Shown: positions 30,928-41,641, counted from the first letter of the stretch. The stretch: DNA of 64,000 nucleotides from Eledone cirrhosa (GCA_964016885.1 OZ024760.1:2375394-2439393); one strand, 5' to 3'. Translations and numbers: made by a program. The notes: a model not told the origin generated them from the letters alone.

Positions 30928-30935
<8 letters not shown>
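30660..30935 (+). mobile_element. SINE-B with GAT tail
   Basis: Head 'ttggccttgcaattgaaagg' and 'gtgagttcaattctcagacc', central 'gttgtttccttgagcaagac', 'gtccctatcattccactgca', one module, then 'gcaagcagggaaaagtggac' and 'gtaaaatgatgataatgatg'. Confidence 0.88.
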
Positions 30936-30961
<26 letters not shown>

Positions 30962-31119
30962 GAGTGGAGAATAACTTGGATCAGCTATAGAGTAGGGTTT
31001 ATTCCAAGTATTAACAAATGTTTCATTGATCCGATGTGTCTAAAAACCGCTATCTGCAGTGTTGTTGTGACAATCAATTTTAAGTACAGTTTACCTGAAC
31101 CAAATTTTCAATATATATA

Positions 31120-31455
31120 TATCATCATCATCGTCAATTAACTTCTATCTTTCACGCTAGCATGGGTTAGACAGGTTTGTCCCATTTAGAGGCAAATTGG
31201 GTCGGATGACTGTGTCTTGCACATATAGGAGAGTTTCTGGCTGGTTTTCTACATCTGATGCCCTCCCTAACACCAACCACATTGACAGTGTGTGCTGGGT
31301 GCTTTTTGCTGTGTCTTTTACACGTCCACTTTACAGTGTGGGCTGGGTGCTTTGTGGGTTGTTTTCTATGGTTGGATGCCCTTCCTAATGCCAACCACAT
31401 TTACAGTGCATGCTGGGTGCTTTTTGTCATGGCACCTACATGATTGTCGTGACCC
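31120..31455 (-). mobile_element. SINE-B, reverse, with about three modules
   Basis: Tail end 'catcatcatcgtcaattaac', 'ctagcatgggttagacaggt', then repeated 'ccaaccacatttacagtg' and 'tgctgggtgctttttg' modules. Confidence 0.85.
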
Positions 31456-31480
31456 CTACATATATATATATATATATATC

Positions 31481-31675
31481 GCAAGGGTTGGCTGAAAAGT
31501 TCATAGGCTAACTATGTAGGAGTAATGCTAGAGCTGTGAAATCTTGCAAGCATTAATTTCAACTCTTCTTACTAATAACTGCATAGTTCCAGGGACTATG
31601 TTGGAAAATAAACCTCATTTGGTCCTTCCATGAGAGTATCTTGGTGAGCCAATGAACTTTTCAGCTGACCCTTGT
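31481..31675. mobile_element. Mariner-type MITE
   Basis: A 195-base non-coding element with ~30-base terminal inverted repeats: 'gcaagggttggctgaaaagt' on the left and, reversed, 'acaagggtcagctgaaaagt' on the right, both continuing 'tcat(a/t)ggct'. The 'ggctgaaaagt' core resembles mariner terminal repeats. TA-rich flank. No transposase remains. Confidence 0.7.
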
Positions 31676-31689
31676 AAAAAAGAAAAGAA

Positions 31690-31900
31690 AAATCATGATG
31701 ATGTGTATACGGTAGCGTGTTTGTTTGTCTTTCTGGGGACATGAAAACCTCTCTAGTGATGGTGCCACAAAAATATGCACCTGGTCCACACTGAATATTG
31801 GTTGATGATAGGAAAAACATCTCCAACCAAAATTACGAAACTGTTATTGTCCAACCTATGCTGGCCTGGAGATAGACATAAAATGATGATGATGATGAGA
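31690..31900 (+). mobile_element. Decayed SINE-B
   Basis: 'tgtccaacctatgctggcct' and 'gacataaaatgatgatgatg' represent the family's 3' end; the upstream modules are strongly diverged. Confidence 0.6.
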
Positions 31901-32323
31901 TAGATGATGATCTAATATAGGTGAGGTGAGGGAGCGTTGATTTTATCAAATCTAATTGTCACCATATAGAGAAATAATTGGCTTGGAGTCAAATTTTGGC
32001 GTAACAAATTAATTTTACACATTCACAAGAGTGTTTTTGCCACAAAGAGAAGTCTTCTGTGACCACATACTATCATGATGGCAAAACTTCAAAGCAAACA
32101 CCGAGAAGACAAACAACATCAGGAGCCTGGCAATGTTTCAGACTAACCATCCGACTAATCAACCAGCCAGCCAACTCCCCCACACACTCCAACACATACA
32201 CACCCATTCATTCATATAGTGTCAAACTGAAAAGTTAATCTAAAATCTATGAATGGAATATAACAAGCTGTTAATATTGTAATTATTATATTAAGTTGCA
32301 ATATATCACCAAGACAGCAGTGA
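31901..32323. other. No gene or named repeat
   Basis: Moderately AT-rich sequence. I find no coding signature and no strong match to other repeats in the window. Confidence 0.4.
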
Positions 32324-34165
32324 AGTGATAGAGTTGTTAGAGTGTGGTGTAGAATTGTTTCTAATTTAGGCACAAGACCAGAAGTAATTTGTAGGGAAAG
32401 GAAAGTCAAGTAGTGAAGTGGTACAGGTGTTAGAGTGTGGTGTAGAATTGTTTCTAATTTAGGCACAAGACCAGAAGTAATTTGTAGGGAAAGGAAAGTC
32501 AAGTAGTGAAGTGGTACAGGTGTTAGAGTGTGGTGTAGAATTGTTTCTAATTTAGGCACAAGACCAGAAGTAATTTGTAGGGAAAGGAAAGTCAAGTAGT
32601 GAAGTGGTACAGTTCTTAGAGTGTGGTGTAGAATTGTTTCTAATTTAGGCACAAGACCAGAAGTAATTTGTAGGGAAAGGAAAGTCAAGTAGTGAAGTGG
32701 TACAGGTGTTAGAGTGTGGTGTAGAATTGTTTCTAATTTAGGCACAAGACCAGAAGTAATTTGTAGGGAAAGGAAAGTAAAGTAGTGAAGTGGTACAGTT
32801 GTTAGAGTGTGGTGTAGAATTGTTTCTAATTTAGGCACAAGACCAGAAGTAATTTGTAGGGAAAGGAAAGTCAAGTAGTGAAGTGGTACAGGTGTTAGAG
32901 TGTGGTGTAGAATTGTTTCTAATTTAGGCACAAGACCAGAAGTAATTTGTAGGGAAAGGAAAGTCAAGTAGTGAAGTGGTACAGGTGTTAGAGTGTGGTG
33001 TAGAATTGTTTCTAATTTAGGCACAAGACCAGAAGTAATTTGTAGGGAAAGGAAAGTCAAGTAGTGAAGTGGTACAGGTGTTAGAGTGTGGTGTAGAATT
33101 GTTTCTAATTTAGGCACAAGACCAGAAGTAATTTGTAGGGAAAGGAAAGTCAAGTAGTGAAGTGGTACAGGTGTTAGAGTGTTGTGTAGAATTGTTTCTA
33201 ATTTAGGCACAAGACCAGAAGTAATTTGTAGGGAAAGGAAAGTCAAGTAGTGAAGTGGTACAGGTGTTAGAGTGTGGTGTAGAATTGTTTCTAATTTAGG
33301 CACAAGACCAGAAGTAATTTGTAGGGAAAGGAAAGTCAAGTAGTGAAGTGATACAGTTGTTAGAGTGTGGTGTAGAATTGTTTCTAATTTAGGCACAAGA
33401 CCAGAAGTAATTTGTAGGGAAAGGAAAGTCAAGTAGTGAAGTGGTACAGGTGTTAGAGTGTGGTGTAGAATTGTTTCTAATTTAGGCACAAGACCAGAAG
33501 TAATTTCTAGGGAAAGGAAAATCAAGTAGTGAAGTGGTACAGGTGTTAGAGTGTGGTGTAGAATTGTTTCTAATTTAGGCACAAGACCAAAAGTAATTTC
33601 TAGGGAAAGGAAAGTCAAGTAGTGAAGTGGTACAGGTGTTAGAGTGTGGTGTAGAATTGTTTCTAATTTAGGCACAAGACCAAAAGTAATTTCTAGGGAA
33701 AGGAAAGTCAAGTAGTGAAGTGGTACAGGTGTTAGAGTGTGGTGTAGAATTGTTTCTAATTTAGGCACAAGACCAGAAGTAATTTCTAGGGAAAGGAAAG
33801 TCAAGTAGTGAAGTGGTACAGGTGTTAGAGTGTGGTGTAGAATTGTTTCTAATTTAGGCACAAGACCAAAAGTAATTTCTAGGGAAAGGAAAGTCAAGTA
33901 GTGAAGTGGTACAGGTGTTAGAGTGTGGTGTAGAATTGTTTCTAATTTAGGCACAAGACCAGAAGTAATTTCTAGGGAAAGGAAAGTCAAGTAGTGAAGT
34001 GGTACAGGTGTTAGAGTGTGGTGTAGAATTGTTTCTAATTTAGGCACAAGACCAAAAGTAATTTCTAGGGAAAGGAAAGTCAAGTAGTGAAGTGGTAGAG
34101 TTGTTAGAGTGTGGTGTAGAATTATTTCTAATTTAAGCACAAGACCAGAAGCAATTTGTGGGGTA
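32324..34165. repeat. 93-bp satellite derived from SINE 3' sequence, ~20 copies
   Basis: Units repeat at exactly 93 bp (for example 'gtagtgaagtggtaca' at 32410 and 32503). Each contains 'tttctaatttaggcacaaga' and 'ggaaaggaaagtc', the reverse complement of the SINE-A long-form 3' region. Since 93 = 31 x 3, one minus-strand frame stays open for 642 codons with a 31-residue period (PKLETILHH...). This is a satellite frame and not a recognisable protein. The left half carries 'tttgtaggg' and the right half 'tttctaggg'; several right-hand units alternate 'ccagaag' and 'ccaaaag'. Confidence 0.93.
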
Positions 34166-34403
34166 AGTTTTATAACACTTTAGACTTGTTATATTTTCTA
34201 TGGTGCGGGGGGGGGGGGGGTACTAATGATTTTATCTCAGGTGTAACTTCCGACTACAAAACATGAGATTTTCAAGTGAGACTCCAACCGAACCTTTAAC
34301 AAGACACATTGCTTATTTATAATAGTCCACCAAGTCCATTTGTTTAATCCCAAAAGGGTGTTCACCACAACAGAAAGGAAAGTCAATTATATCGACCCTA
34401 GAG
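34166..34403. other. Unclassified sequence with a G14 run
   Basis: Poly-G at 34207-34220. The rest is unclassified. Confidence 0.5.
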
Positions 34404-34800
34404 GCCTAGTGGTAAAGGTGTTGGATTTACGATCAGCACAAGCTGAAGCTGAAGCATATATACAGTATACACCACACCACCCTCCCATACATCTCCCATG
34501 AGGACAGGCTGAAGTATACACAAAGTGAAGCCCCCCAACTCACACTGTAAAGTGGTTGTGATGGTGACACGGTAAAAAGCACCCTGCCCACACTGTAAAG
34601 TGGTTGTGATGGTGACACGGTAAAAAGCACCCTGCCCACACTGCAAAGTGGTTGTGGTGGTGACACGGTAAAAAGCACCCTGCCCACACTGTAAAGTGGT
34701 CACATAGGTGTCACAACAAAAAGCACCCAGTACTCACTGTAAATGAGGTCGGTGTTAGGAAGGACATCCAGCTGCAGAAACCAAGCCAAAATCAGTTCTG
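34404..34800 (+). mobile_element. SINE-B with four 48-bp modules
   Basis: A tRNA-like start 'gcctagtggtaaaggtgttg' is followed by four modules of 48 bp ('cacactgtaaagtggttgtg', 'gtgacacggtaaaaagcacc'). It ends 'ttggtgttaggaaggacatc' and 'gaaaccaagccaaaatcagt'. Confidence 0.85.
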
Positions 34801-35059
34801 TGTGTATATATGTGTGTAAGAACAAGAAGTATATGTATGTGTGTATGTATGTGTATGTATGTACGTGTGTGTGTGAGAACAAGAAGTGTATGTATGTATG
34901 TGTGTATGTATGTGTGTATATATATATATGTATGTATGTACGTGTGTGTGTGAGAACAAGAAGTGTATGTATGTGTGTATGTACGTCTGTATATATATAT
35001 GTATGTATGTACGTGTGTGTATGAGAACAAGAAGTGTATGTATGTATGTGTGTATGTAC

Positions 35060-35100
<41 letters not shown>
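34801..35100. repeat. Minisatellite with 'gagaacaagaagtgtatgta' units
   Basis: Four to five units of roughly 70-85 bp, each with (GT/AT)n spacers of variable length, flanked by TA repeats. Confidence 0.85.
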
Positions 35101-35105
<5 letters not shown>

Positions 35106-35361
35106 ATGAGAACAAGCAGTGTACTAGTGAAAGAGAGATTTATAAAATACATCATCAATATTAAAACCCTGGTTTGATGAAGTGGACACCAGAAACCTCC
35201 ATCACATCAATGTCAGATTTAATGACAGAAGGAAAAACAAACAAAATTGCTGTCATCATCATTACCGTCATCACTACCATCATCATCATCATCATTAGCC
35301 TCACTATCATCACCATCACCATCATTGCCACCATCATCATCATTAGCCTCACTATCATCAT

Positions 35362-35440
35362 CACCATTTGTACATTATGCTATGTACTATACATGCACCT
35401 TTGATGAGTTGTAGTGCACCTGAGCACTGTACACAATAAT
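35362..35440 (+). mobile_element. CR1-like LINE 3' UTR end
   Basis: 'ctatgtactatacatgcacc' and 'gatgagttgtagtgcacctg' then 'agcactgtacac' match the reverse complement of the 3' UTR at 5425-5475. Preceded by a CAT-rich stretch (35245-35360). Confidence 0.78.
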
Positions 35441-35838
35441 TTATATAACCGTTTAGCATTTAAACCAGCCATATCAGGTCAGAATTCTGTCACCTCTCTC
35501 TGTTCAAACCAGTTGTAACCAGCCACTCATAGCGACATTAAGATATTGTTTTCAAAATACATAATATCAAAATCTCATAGATTTGATATTATGTGAGATA
35601 ATTATGTGAGGTAAAGCCTTTACTATGAAAATACAATAGTAAATATAGAGTAATGTAAATGCTAAAGGGTTAAACCATCTGTAACTGGCCACTCATACTG
35701 ATGTTAAGGTATTGTTCTCAAAATAAATAATATCAAAATCTCATAGATTTGATATGTGAGATAATTATGTGAGGTAAAGCCTTTACTATGAAAATACAAT
35801 AGTTTATATAGAGTAATGTAAATGCTAAAGGGTTAATG
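35441..35838. repeat. Sat165, two units
   Basis: Two forward units 166 bp apart ('ttaaga' at 35538, 'ttaagg' at 35704) with the diagnostic 'aaaatctcatagatttgata' and 'aaatgctaaagggttaa'. Confidence 0.85.
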
Positions 35839-35974
35839 CAAAGGCACTAAAAATGTCCTAATCAGAGGGAACAGATATATTATATCATTATTGGTACAGC
35901 AAGGAAATATCTTATATAAAGAAAACATGGAGAGTAAATAACTCACTAGAATAACAGAATACCATTTAATATTT

Positions 35975-36180
35975 CTAATAACCTGTCCATACTCAAATAT
36001 AAGCTGACCCCTCCCAACTTATTAGAACAATATATTATTACTAACTTAATATTAGTAATAACTTGTCCATACTTAAATATAAGCCGACCCCTCCCAACTT
36101 ACTAGAACAATATATTATTACTAACTTGGTATTACTAATAACCTGTCCATACTTAAATATAAGCTGACCCCTCATATATT
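35975..36180. repeat. 80-bp tandem repeat, 2.5 copies
   Basis: 'acctgtccatac' recurs at 35981, 36061 and 36141, each followed by 'aaatataagctgacccctc' or a near match. Confidence 0.88.
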
Positions 36181-36334
36181 TTATGTCTGAAAATGAGCAA
36201 AAATCCTAACCCTGATTATAAACAGAGGCCGCTAAACAACATGTTATGTTTTGATGGCGAGGTTTTGAAGCTTTTGAGTCTGTAGAAGTATTTTACAACT
36301 AAGTATCAAAACTTCTCTCTGAATTAGTAACCTT

Positions 36335-37005
36335 CTTCTTCTTTTCTTTGCCCATTTATTCCTGGGAGCATCATGGGGGAAGAGTCCTCAAACACTCCTT
36401 CCAGTGGGTCCTGTCAGAAGCAACTGTCACCAACTGATCTGGCTGGATCCCCAAGTGTACCAGCCAAGCTCTTGGATGTTATCCAGCCATCTAGTTCGGG
36501 GTCTACCCCCCCCCCCCCCCCCCCCCCCCGGGTCTCCTACCTATTGGTTTTGCCTGTAAAATCTGTCTACCGATTCTTTCCTGAGACATTCTAACCACTT
36601 GCCCATAGTAGCGGAGCTGTGGTCTCTCAATTCAGAGAAGTAGCAGCTCTACCTGGAGTAACTCTCTGATCTCTGAACTACAAATCTGTTCAGAAATTCT
36701 TTCCTAAGACATTCTAACCACATGTCCATAGTAGCGGAGCTGTGGTCTCTCAATTCGGAGAAGTAGCAGATCTACTTGGAGTAACTCTCTGATCTCTGAA
36801 CTACAAATCTGTTCAGCAATTCTTTCCCAAGACATTCTAACCACATGTCCATAGTATTGGAGCTGTGATCTCTCAATTCAGAGAAGTAGCGGCTCTACCT
36901 GGAGTAACTCACTAATCTTCGAGTTACAAATCTATCCAGTGATTCTTTCCTGTGATATTCTAGCCTCATCCCCATAGTATCGGAACTGTGATCTTTCAAT
37001 TCTCC
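36335..37005 (-). pseudogene. LINE ORF2 C-terminus with 123-bp internal repeats; flanked by TSD
   Basis: A 671-base insertion between perfect 14-base target duplications 'gaattagtaacctt' (36321-36334 and 37006-37019). On the minus strand the frame encodes repeated ERPQLRYYGHVVRMSQERIA-type blocks, then ILQAKPIGRRPG, a G24 homopolymer (36506-36529), and TRWLDNIQELGWYT. After a frameshift it reads IQPDQLVTVASDRTHWKECL and RTLPP-stop. This is a non-LTR ORF2 C-terminus. A 41-codon block (123 bp) is present about 3.6 times: 'gagctgtg' positions are 36614, 36737, 36860 and 36983. In-frame stops occur in three units. The element is inactive and lacks catalytic domains. Confidence 0.85.
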
Positions 37006-37019
37006 GAATTAGTAACCTT

Positions 37020-38600
37020 TTATACAATTTTACTTTTTTACCTATTTCAGCTTATGGTGGGTAGTGGGCATGCTGGGGCACTGCCATTTATGAATGGGGA
37101 AAATTTCTATTCAGCTGATATCAAGATAATGTGTCTATTCTCACAGCAAAGGCAAAAAATTCTGAGAAAGTTTTTTTCCTTTCACATCAGTCAGTAAGTT
37201 TTTATGGTTGTTTGACATTTTACAAGTAAGAGTTAGGTTGGAGAAGGACCAAAATCTTTCTGAATTAGAATGTTTTTAATTTTTTTTTTTTTTTTAAATT
37301 TGTGAATGGTAGGAAATTTATTAATCTGTATTCAAGATAAATATATTTTCTCTCACAGCAGAAGGAAGAAAAATGTCAGCATTTTCCCCTCTCATGTCAG
37401 TAAGTTCCATGTCTGTTGAAAGTTTTACAAGTATAGAGTGGGGGAGAGAACAGTGAGGGACTAAAACCTTTCTGAATTAATAAGTTTTTGTTCAATTCAT
37501 GAATGTGGTGATGAGGTGGAGTGGTCGGAGAAGAAATCTATTTAACTGGTTTCCAGATAAATCTCTTTCTTCTCACAGCAGAGGAAGGAAATATTAGCAT
37601 CTTGTTTTTTCTTCTCGATTCCGTGAAGTTCTTCATTTATTGGAGGTTATGTAAGTATGTGTGGTAAGGTCAATGAGAAACCAAAAATTCTCTCTGAATT
37701 AACATCTTTTTGTGAAATTTTATCCATTTACTCTTTTACCTGTTCTAGTTTATGGCCTGCGGCAATGCTGGGGCATCAGCATTTATGTATGGAGCAACAT
37801 TTGATTTAACTAGTGTTATGCTAGTATGTTTTTTTTATATTCGAGTATGTACGGTATATCTATTCTCAAAGCAGAGAAAGAAAAACGTTAGCATTTTCCC
37901 TCTCATGTCAGTAAGTTCCATGTCTGTTGAAAGTTTTACAAGTCTGAATTAATAATTGTTTGTGTAATTCATGAATGAGGTGGTGGAAGGGTGGATGGAA
38001 ATTTATTTAACTGTCTGTTCTGTAAGGTGATCGTGATGATGACATCAGAAAAAGCACCTAGTCCACATGTTGGTGACACAATAAAAAGCACCCAATCCAC
38101 ACTGAAAGGTGGTCATGTTGGTGACATGACAAAATGCACCCTGTCCACACTGTAAAGTTGTCATTTTTCGATGCCACAATAAAAAGGACCTCGTCCACAC
38201 TGTAATGTGGTTGGTGTTAGGAAGAGCATCCAGCTATAGTAGCCAAGCCAAGATATAGATCCATATGAACAAGACGTGGTCTCTGGACCTGACTTATCTC
38301 ATAACATGATAACCTGTCTAACCCATGCTAGCGTGGAAAATGGAGATGATGATGATAGTTTCTAGATAAATCTCTTTACTCTCACAGTAGAGGAAGGAAA
38401 TGCCAGTGCCTTTTTTTCTTTTCGAATCAGTGACGGCTGAATTCCTTGAGTGTTGGTAGTTTTAAAAGTAAGAAGAGGGTTAGGGTTAGGAGAAGGGAGG
38501 GCAATGATAAATGAAAAAAAATCACTCTGAATTAACATCTTTTTGTGAAATTCGTGAATGAGAGGAAAAATTTTATTGAGATCCGCAGCTAAATGTAACA
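37020..38600. repeat. Tandem repeat of ~245 bp, about six degenerate units
   Basis: Units share 'tctgaattaacatctttttg', 'tttgatttaact...cagataaatctctttctt', 'tcacagcagaggaaggaaa' and 'tcatgtcagtaagttccatg'. A polypyrimidine-plus-AG motif precedes 'cttatggtgggtagtgggca' in unit one and 'tttatggcctgcggcaatgc' in unit four, resembling a splice acceptor. The short frames that follow are not conserved between units. A SINE-B interrupts the fifth unit. Confidence 0.65.
38020..38357 (+). mobile_element. SINE-B with four modules inside the 245-bp repeat
   Basis: Modules 'ccacactgaaaggtggtcat' and 'gtgacatgacaaaatgcacc', then 'ttggtgttaggaagagcatc', 'taacccatgctagcgtggaa' and (GAT)n. Flanking bases rejoin into the repeat unit seen at 37540-37570. 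Confidence 0.85.
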
Positions 38601-39009
38601 TTAATTTACTGGCTAAGAGTAAAAATAAAAATAGCACAGCCACGCGCCTGACCAGACAAATTTGTTAAAAGTAACATAATGCTGTTGTTAAGTAGAGTTG
38701 AATAACTTCATTTAAGAGTAGAGTACATATATGTTGTGATTTGTAACCTTAGAAGAGCAAAAAAAAAAAGAAGAAAAATTAAGAAAAACATTTTTTTTTA
38801 AATGAAAATAAATAAATAAAAAAAATAAAAATAAAAAATAAAATAAAATCACTTCTCACTGGAATCGGTTTCATTTATAAGTCATAATAGACTCTATTAG
38901 AATGCAATAAAGCTGTCAGGAATCGTAATACCATTTACTAGAACATATGTTTTAGAGTATTTTTGTTTTTTCTTCTTCCGTCTTACATATTCTTCTTCAC
39001 CATTAAATG
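38601..39009. other. AT-rich, A-rich tract, no gene
   Basis: A-rich low complexity at 38755-38850. The remainder has no recognisable feature. Confidence 0.45.
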
Positions 39010-39130
39010 TCTGTCTGTCGAGGTTTACCAAGCAACGACTCTATCGTGGTTGTTAGTCAGAGTATGTGTGGTCAAAGTAAGTATCATATATACATCTGAC
39101 GGGGAAGAGGCACGTCTGTAACTTAGGGAC
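39010..39130. repeat. Direct repeat R, left copy
   Basis: 'ggtttaccaagcaacgactc', 'tggttgttagtcagagtatg' and 'ctgtaacttagggacatcat' recur at 39786-39926. Two SINEs lie between the copies. Confidence 0.8.
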
Positions 39131-39159
39131 ATCATCTACATCATATATATATAAATATA

Positions 39160-39512
39160 TATCATCATCATCATCATCATCATCATTTTACGTCCGCTTT
39201 TTCCCTGCTTGCAAGGGTGGGACGGGAACTGATTCTGGCTTGATTTCTACAGCTGGATGCCCTTCCTAACACCAACCTCATTTACAGTGAGTGCTGGGTG
39301 CTTTTTTTCCATGGCACCTCCACGATCACTTTGCAGTGGAATGATAGGGACCCCAGTCCCTATCATCTCATTTCTACAGCTGAGTAAATTGGAGCAATGT
39401 GAAATAAAGTGTCTTGCTCAAGGCAACAACACATCACCCTGTCTGAGAATTGAACTCACAACCTTTCGATTGGAAGGCCAATGCTCTAACCACTAAGCCA
39501 TGTGCCTCCATA
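39160..39512 (-). mobile_element. SINE-B, full length, reverse
   Basis: The clearest full copy. From the tail: (CAT)n, 'attttacgtccgctttttcc', 'cttgcaagggtgggacggga', 'aacaccaacctcatttacag', 'atagggaccccagtccctat', 'cagctgagtaaattggagca', 'agtgtcttgctcaaggcaac', and the tRNA-like head 'gctctaaccactaagccatg'. Confidence 0.92.
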
Positions 39513-39536
39513 AATATATATATGTGTGTGTGTGTG

Positions 39537-39785
39537 AAAGCACGTGGCTGAGTGGTTAGAGAATTGGATTCAATACATAGGTCAATTCCCGGACTGGGCA
39601 ATGTGTTATGTCCTTGAGCAAGACACTATATTTCATGTTGCTCCTTCTACCTAGATTTGCAACCGATAAATAGTATTAGCAATTGGAAAGACCAATGGAA
39701 ACATTGCTTCTTTGGTCCGATTTGATGAGCTCCTTCCCACTTGTTAAGTGAATGAGGTCAGGGAACTTGTTCATTGACTTGTTGA
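39537..39785 (+). mobile_element. SINE-C
   Basis: Head 'cgtggctgagtggttagaga' (A-box region), diverged B-box region 'ggtcaattcccggactgggc', shared central 'ttatgtccttgagcaagaca', then 'tgctccttctacctagattt', 'gcaattggaaagaccaatgg' and 'tttggtccgatttgatgagc'. Confidence 0.9.
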
Positions 39786-39926
39786 CCATTAAATCTATAT
39801 GTCGCGGTTTACCAAGCAGCGACTCTATCGAGGTTGTTAGTCAGAGTATGTGTGGTCAAAGTAAGTATTATATATATTTCCGATGGGAGGGAAGGAATGT
39901 CTGTAACTTAGGGACATCATCACCAC
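39786..39926. repeat. Direct repeat R, right copy
   Basis: Near-identical to 39010-39130 for about 130 bases. Confidence 0.8.
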
Positions 39927-39954
39927 CACTATCATCATCATCATTATTGTCGTC

Positions 39955-40330
39955 ATGCCCCTTAAAACAACAAGCATAAGTAGTGAAAGAGTCACTCGCT
40001 GGGAAGGAAAACTTAACAACCTCCCATCTGTAACAACAATGGAGCTAAAGGCAAGCAAGGCACTGCCCCTCTGGAGCAGATACAAACTATGCAGTGTGGA
40101 AATGCCTAAACAGACTAAGATCTGGTGTTGGTCATGCAAAGTTACTCTTGCAAAATGGGGATATTTAAAGGATGAGGACGTTGTGTGTGACTGCGGCATT
40201 GAACCACAGACAATGCAGCACCTCCTGATATGACCCCTGCTGGAACTCCCCTGCACAACATTGGACTTGGTAGAGTTTAATGAGAAAGGACGACAGCAAT
40301 ATGTTCAGCTGTGGTGGAACCACATTTAGC
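39955..40330 (+). pseudogene. LINE ORF2 C-terminal fragment with CxCG...H...C zinc motif
   Basis: The frame from 39955 reads ...WCWSCKVTLAKWGYLKDEDV, then VCDCGIEPQTMQHLLI, a stop (TGA where Cys TGC/TGT is expected), then PLLELPCTTLDLVEFNEKGR and a stop after LWWNHI near 40329. The pattern (KWGx...CxCGxxPQTMxHLLxCPLL) is a common C-terminus of non-LTR ORF2 proteins. It is only a 3' piece and lacks the polymerase domain. A diverged partial copy and an inverted copy lie just downstream. Confidence 0.75.
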
Positions 40331-40439
40331 CCAGCTCTGTAACTGACACTCTTGTGGACACAACAAGGAGAAGAGGTGTACATTGGATAATATAATCCTA
40401 GATATACTATGTCTGATAGCCACTAATAACTAACTACTG

Positions 40440-40680
40440 TGCTGTACATGCAAAAATCACTCTTGCAAAATGGGGATATTTAAAGAATGGGGATGTTGTG
40501 TGTGACTGTGACATCAAACCACAGACTACACAGCACCTCCTGATATGACCCCTGCTGGAACATCCAATACCAGAGGCATCTGTTGAGGCATTTCCACACT
40601 GCATAGCTTGTATCTTCTCTAGGGGGCAGTGCCTTGTTGGCCTTTAGCACCATTCTTGTTACTATTTTGAACTAAAGAAC
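40440..40680. repeat. Partial direct and inverted duplications of the preceding LINE fragment
   Basis: 40447-40570 repeats 'atcactcttgcaaaatgggg' through 'cacctcctgatatgacccct' in direct orientation. 40572-40670 is an inverted copy of 40035-40110 ('gaggcatttccacactgcat', 'cagtgccttgttggccttta'). Confidence 0.8.
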
Positions 40681-40821
40681 TATGTATTGTTATTTAACCC
40701 CAGGACAACCCTAATCAAGGAGATCAATGATCCAAGTTATTCCAAGGTTATCAATCAGGCTTTAAAAGGACGAGTCCTTTGTTGATCTAAGATATAGGAC
40801 AACCATGTAGAAACTCCTTTG

Positions 40822-41015
40822 AACCAGTGGATTGGCAGTATCGGTAGGGTAGAGTGTCGGACGCCATGCTTTCCAGCATAGTTACGTCCCTTTACGATCT
40901 GAGTTCAAATCCCGCCGAGGTTGACTTTGCCTTTCATCCTTACAGGGTCGATAAAATAAAGTACCAGTAATGCACTGGGTAATTGCTGGCCTTGTGCCTA
41001 AAGTAGAAACAATTA
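40822..41015 (+). mobile_element. SINE-A
   Basis: Full length: 'gtggattggcagtatcggta', B-box region, 'cagggtcgataaaataaagt', 'ccttgtgcctaaagtagaaa'. Followed by AT-rich unclassified DNA to 41339. Confidence 0.88.
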
Positions 41016-41339
41016 TTTCTTGTTGTATAACCCAAGGCCATACATGATCCAGCAGACCTATGGTCAAAAGTGTTAGTCGTGACCATCAAGTCATTTTATG
41101 GGTAAGTAGAATTATGTTATCTAATTTTTCCTTTCCTTTTTTTAACCTTTAGGAGGCTGAAGTTTTTTAAGAGTTGCTTCCCTTCACACTATATTATATA
41201 TTAAGGGAAGATTATTCTATCGGTGACTTATGTTGCCGACAGTGCCAAGAGGGTTAAGATGGTATGGTGTGATTTCAGAGAAATTTGGTGTGAGGGTGTG
41301 GGCGTATCTATGTGGAATAAGGAGTCGCTTTGCAACTAC

Positions 41340-41641
41340 GATATATATATATGTGTGTGTGTGTATGTGTACATATATGTGGATATATATATATGTATAT
41401 GTGTGCACATTTATATATATGTTGATATATATGTATGTGTGTACATATATATATGAATGTGTGTACATATATATATGTGTATATATATGTATATGTGTGT
41501 ACATATATATCACTGTGGATATATATGTATATGTGTGTGTACATATATATATATATATATATATGTGGATATACATGTATGTGTACATATATATATGTGT
41601 ATATGTGTGTAAATATATATATGTGGATATATATGTATATG

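Noticed and set aside
36373..36594. Plus-strand 73-codon frame with a proline run
   Set aside because: It is the antisense of a LINE C-terminus; the proline run is a C24 homopolymer.
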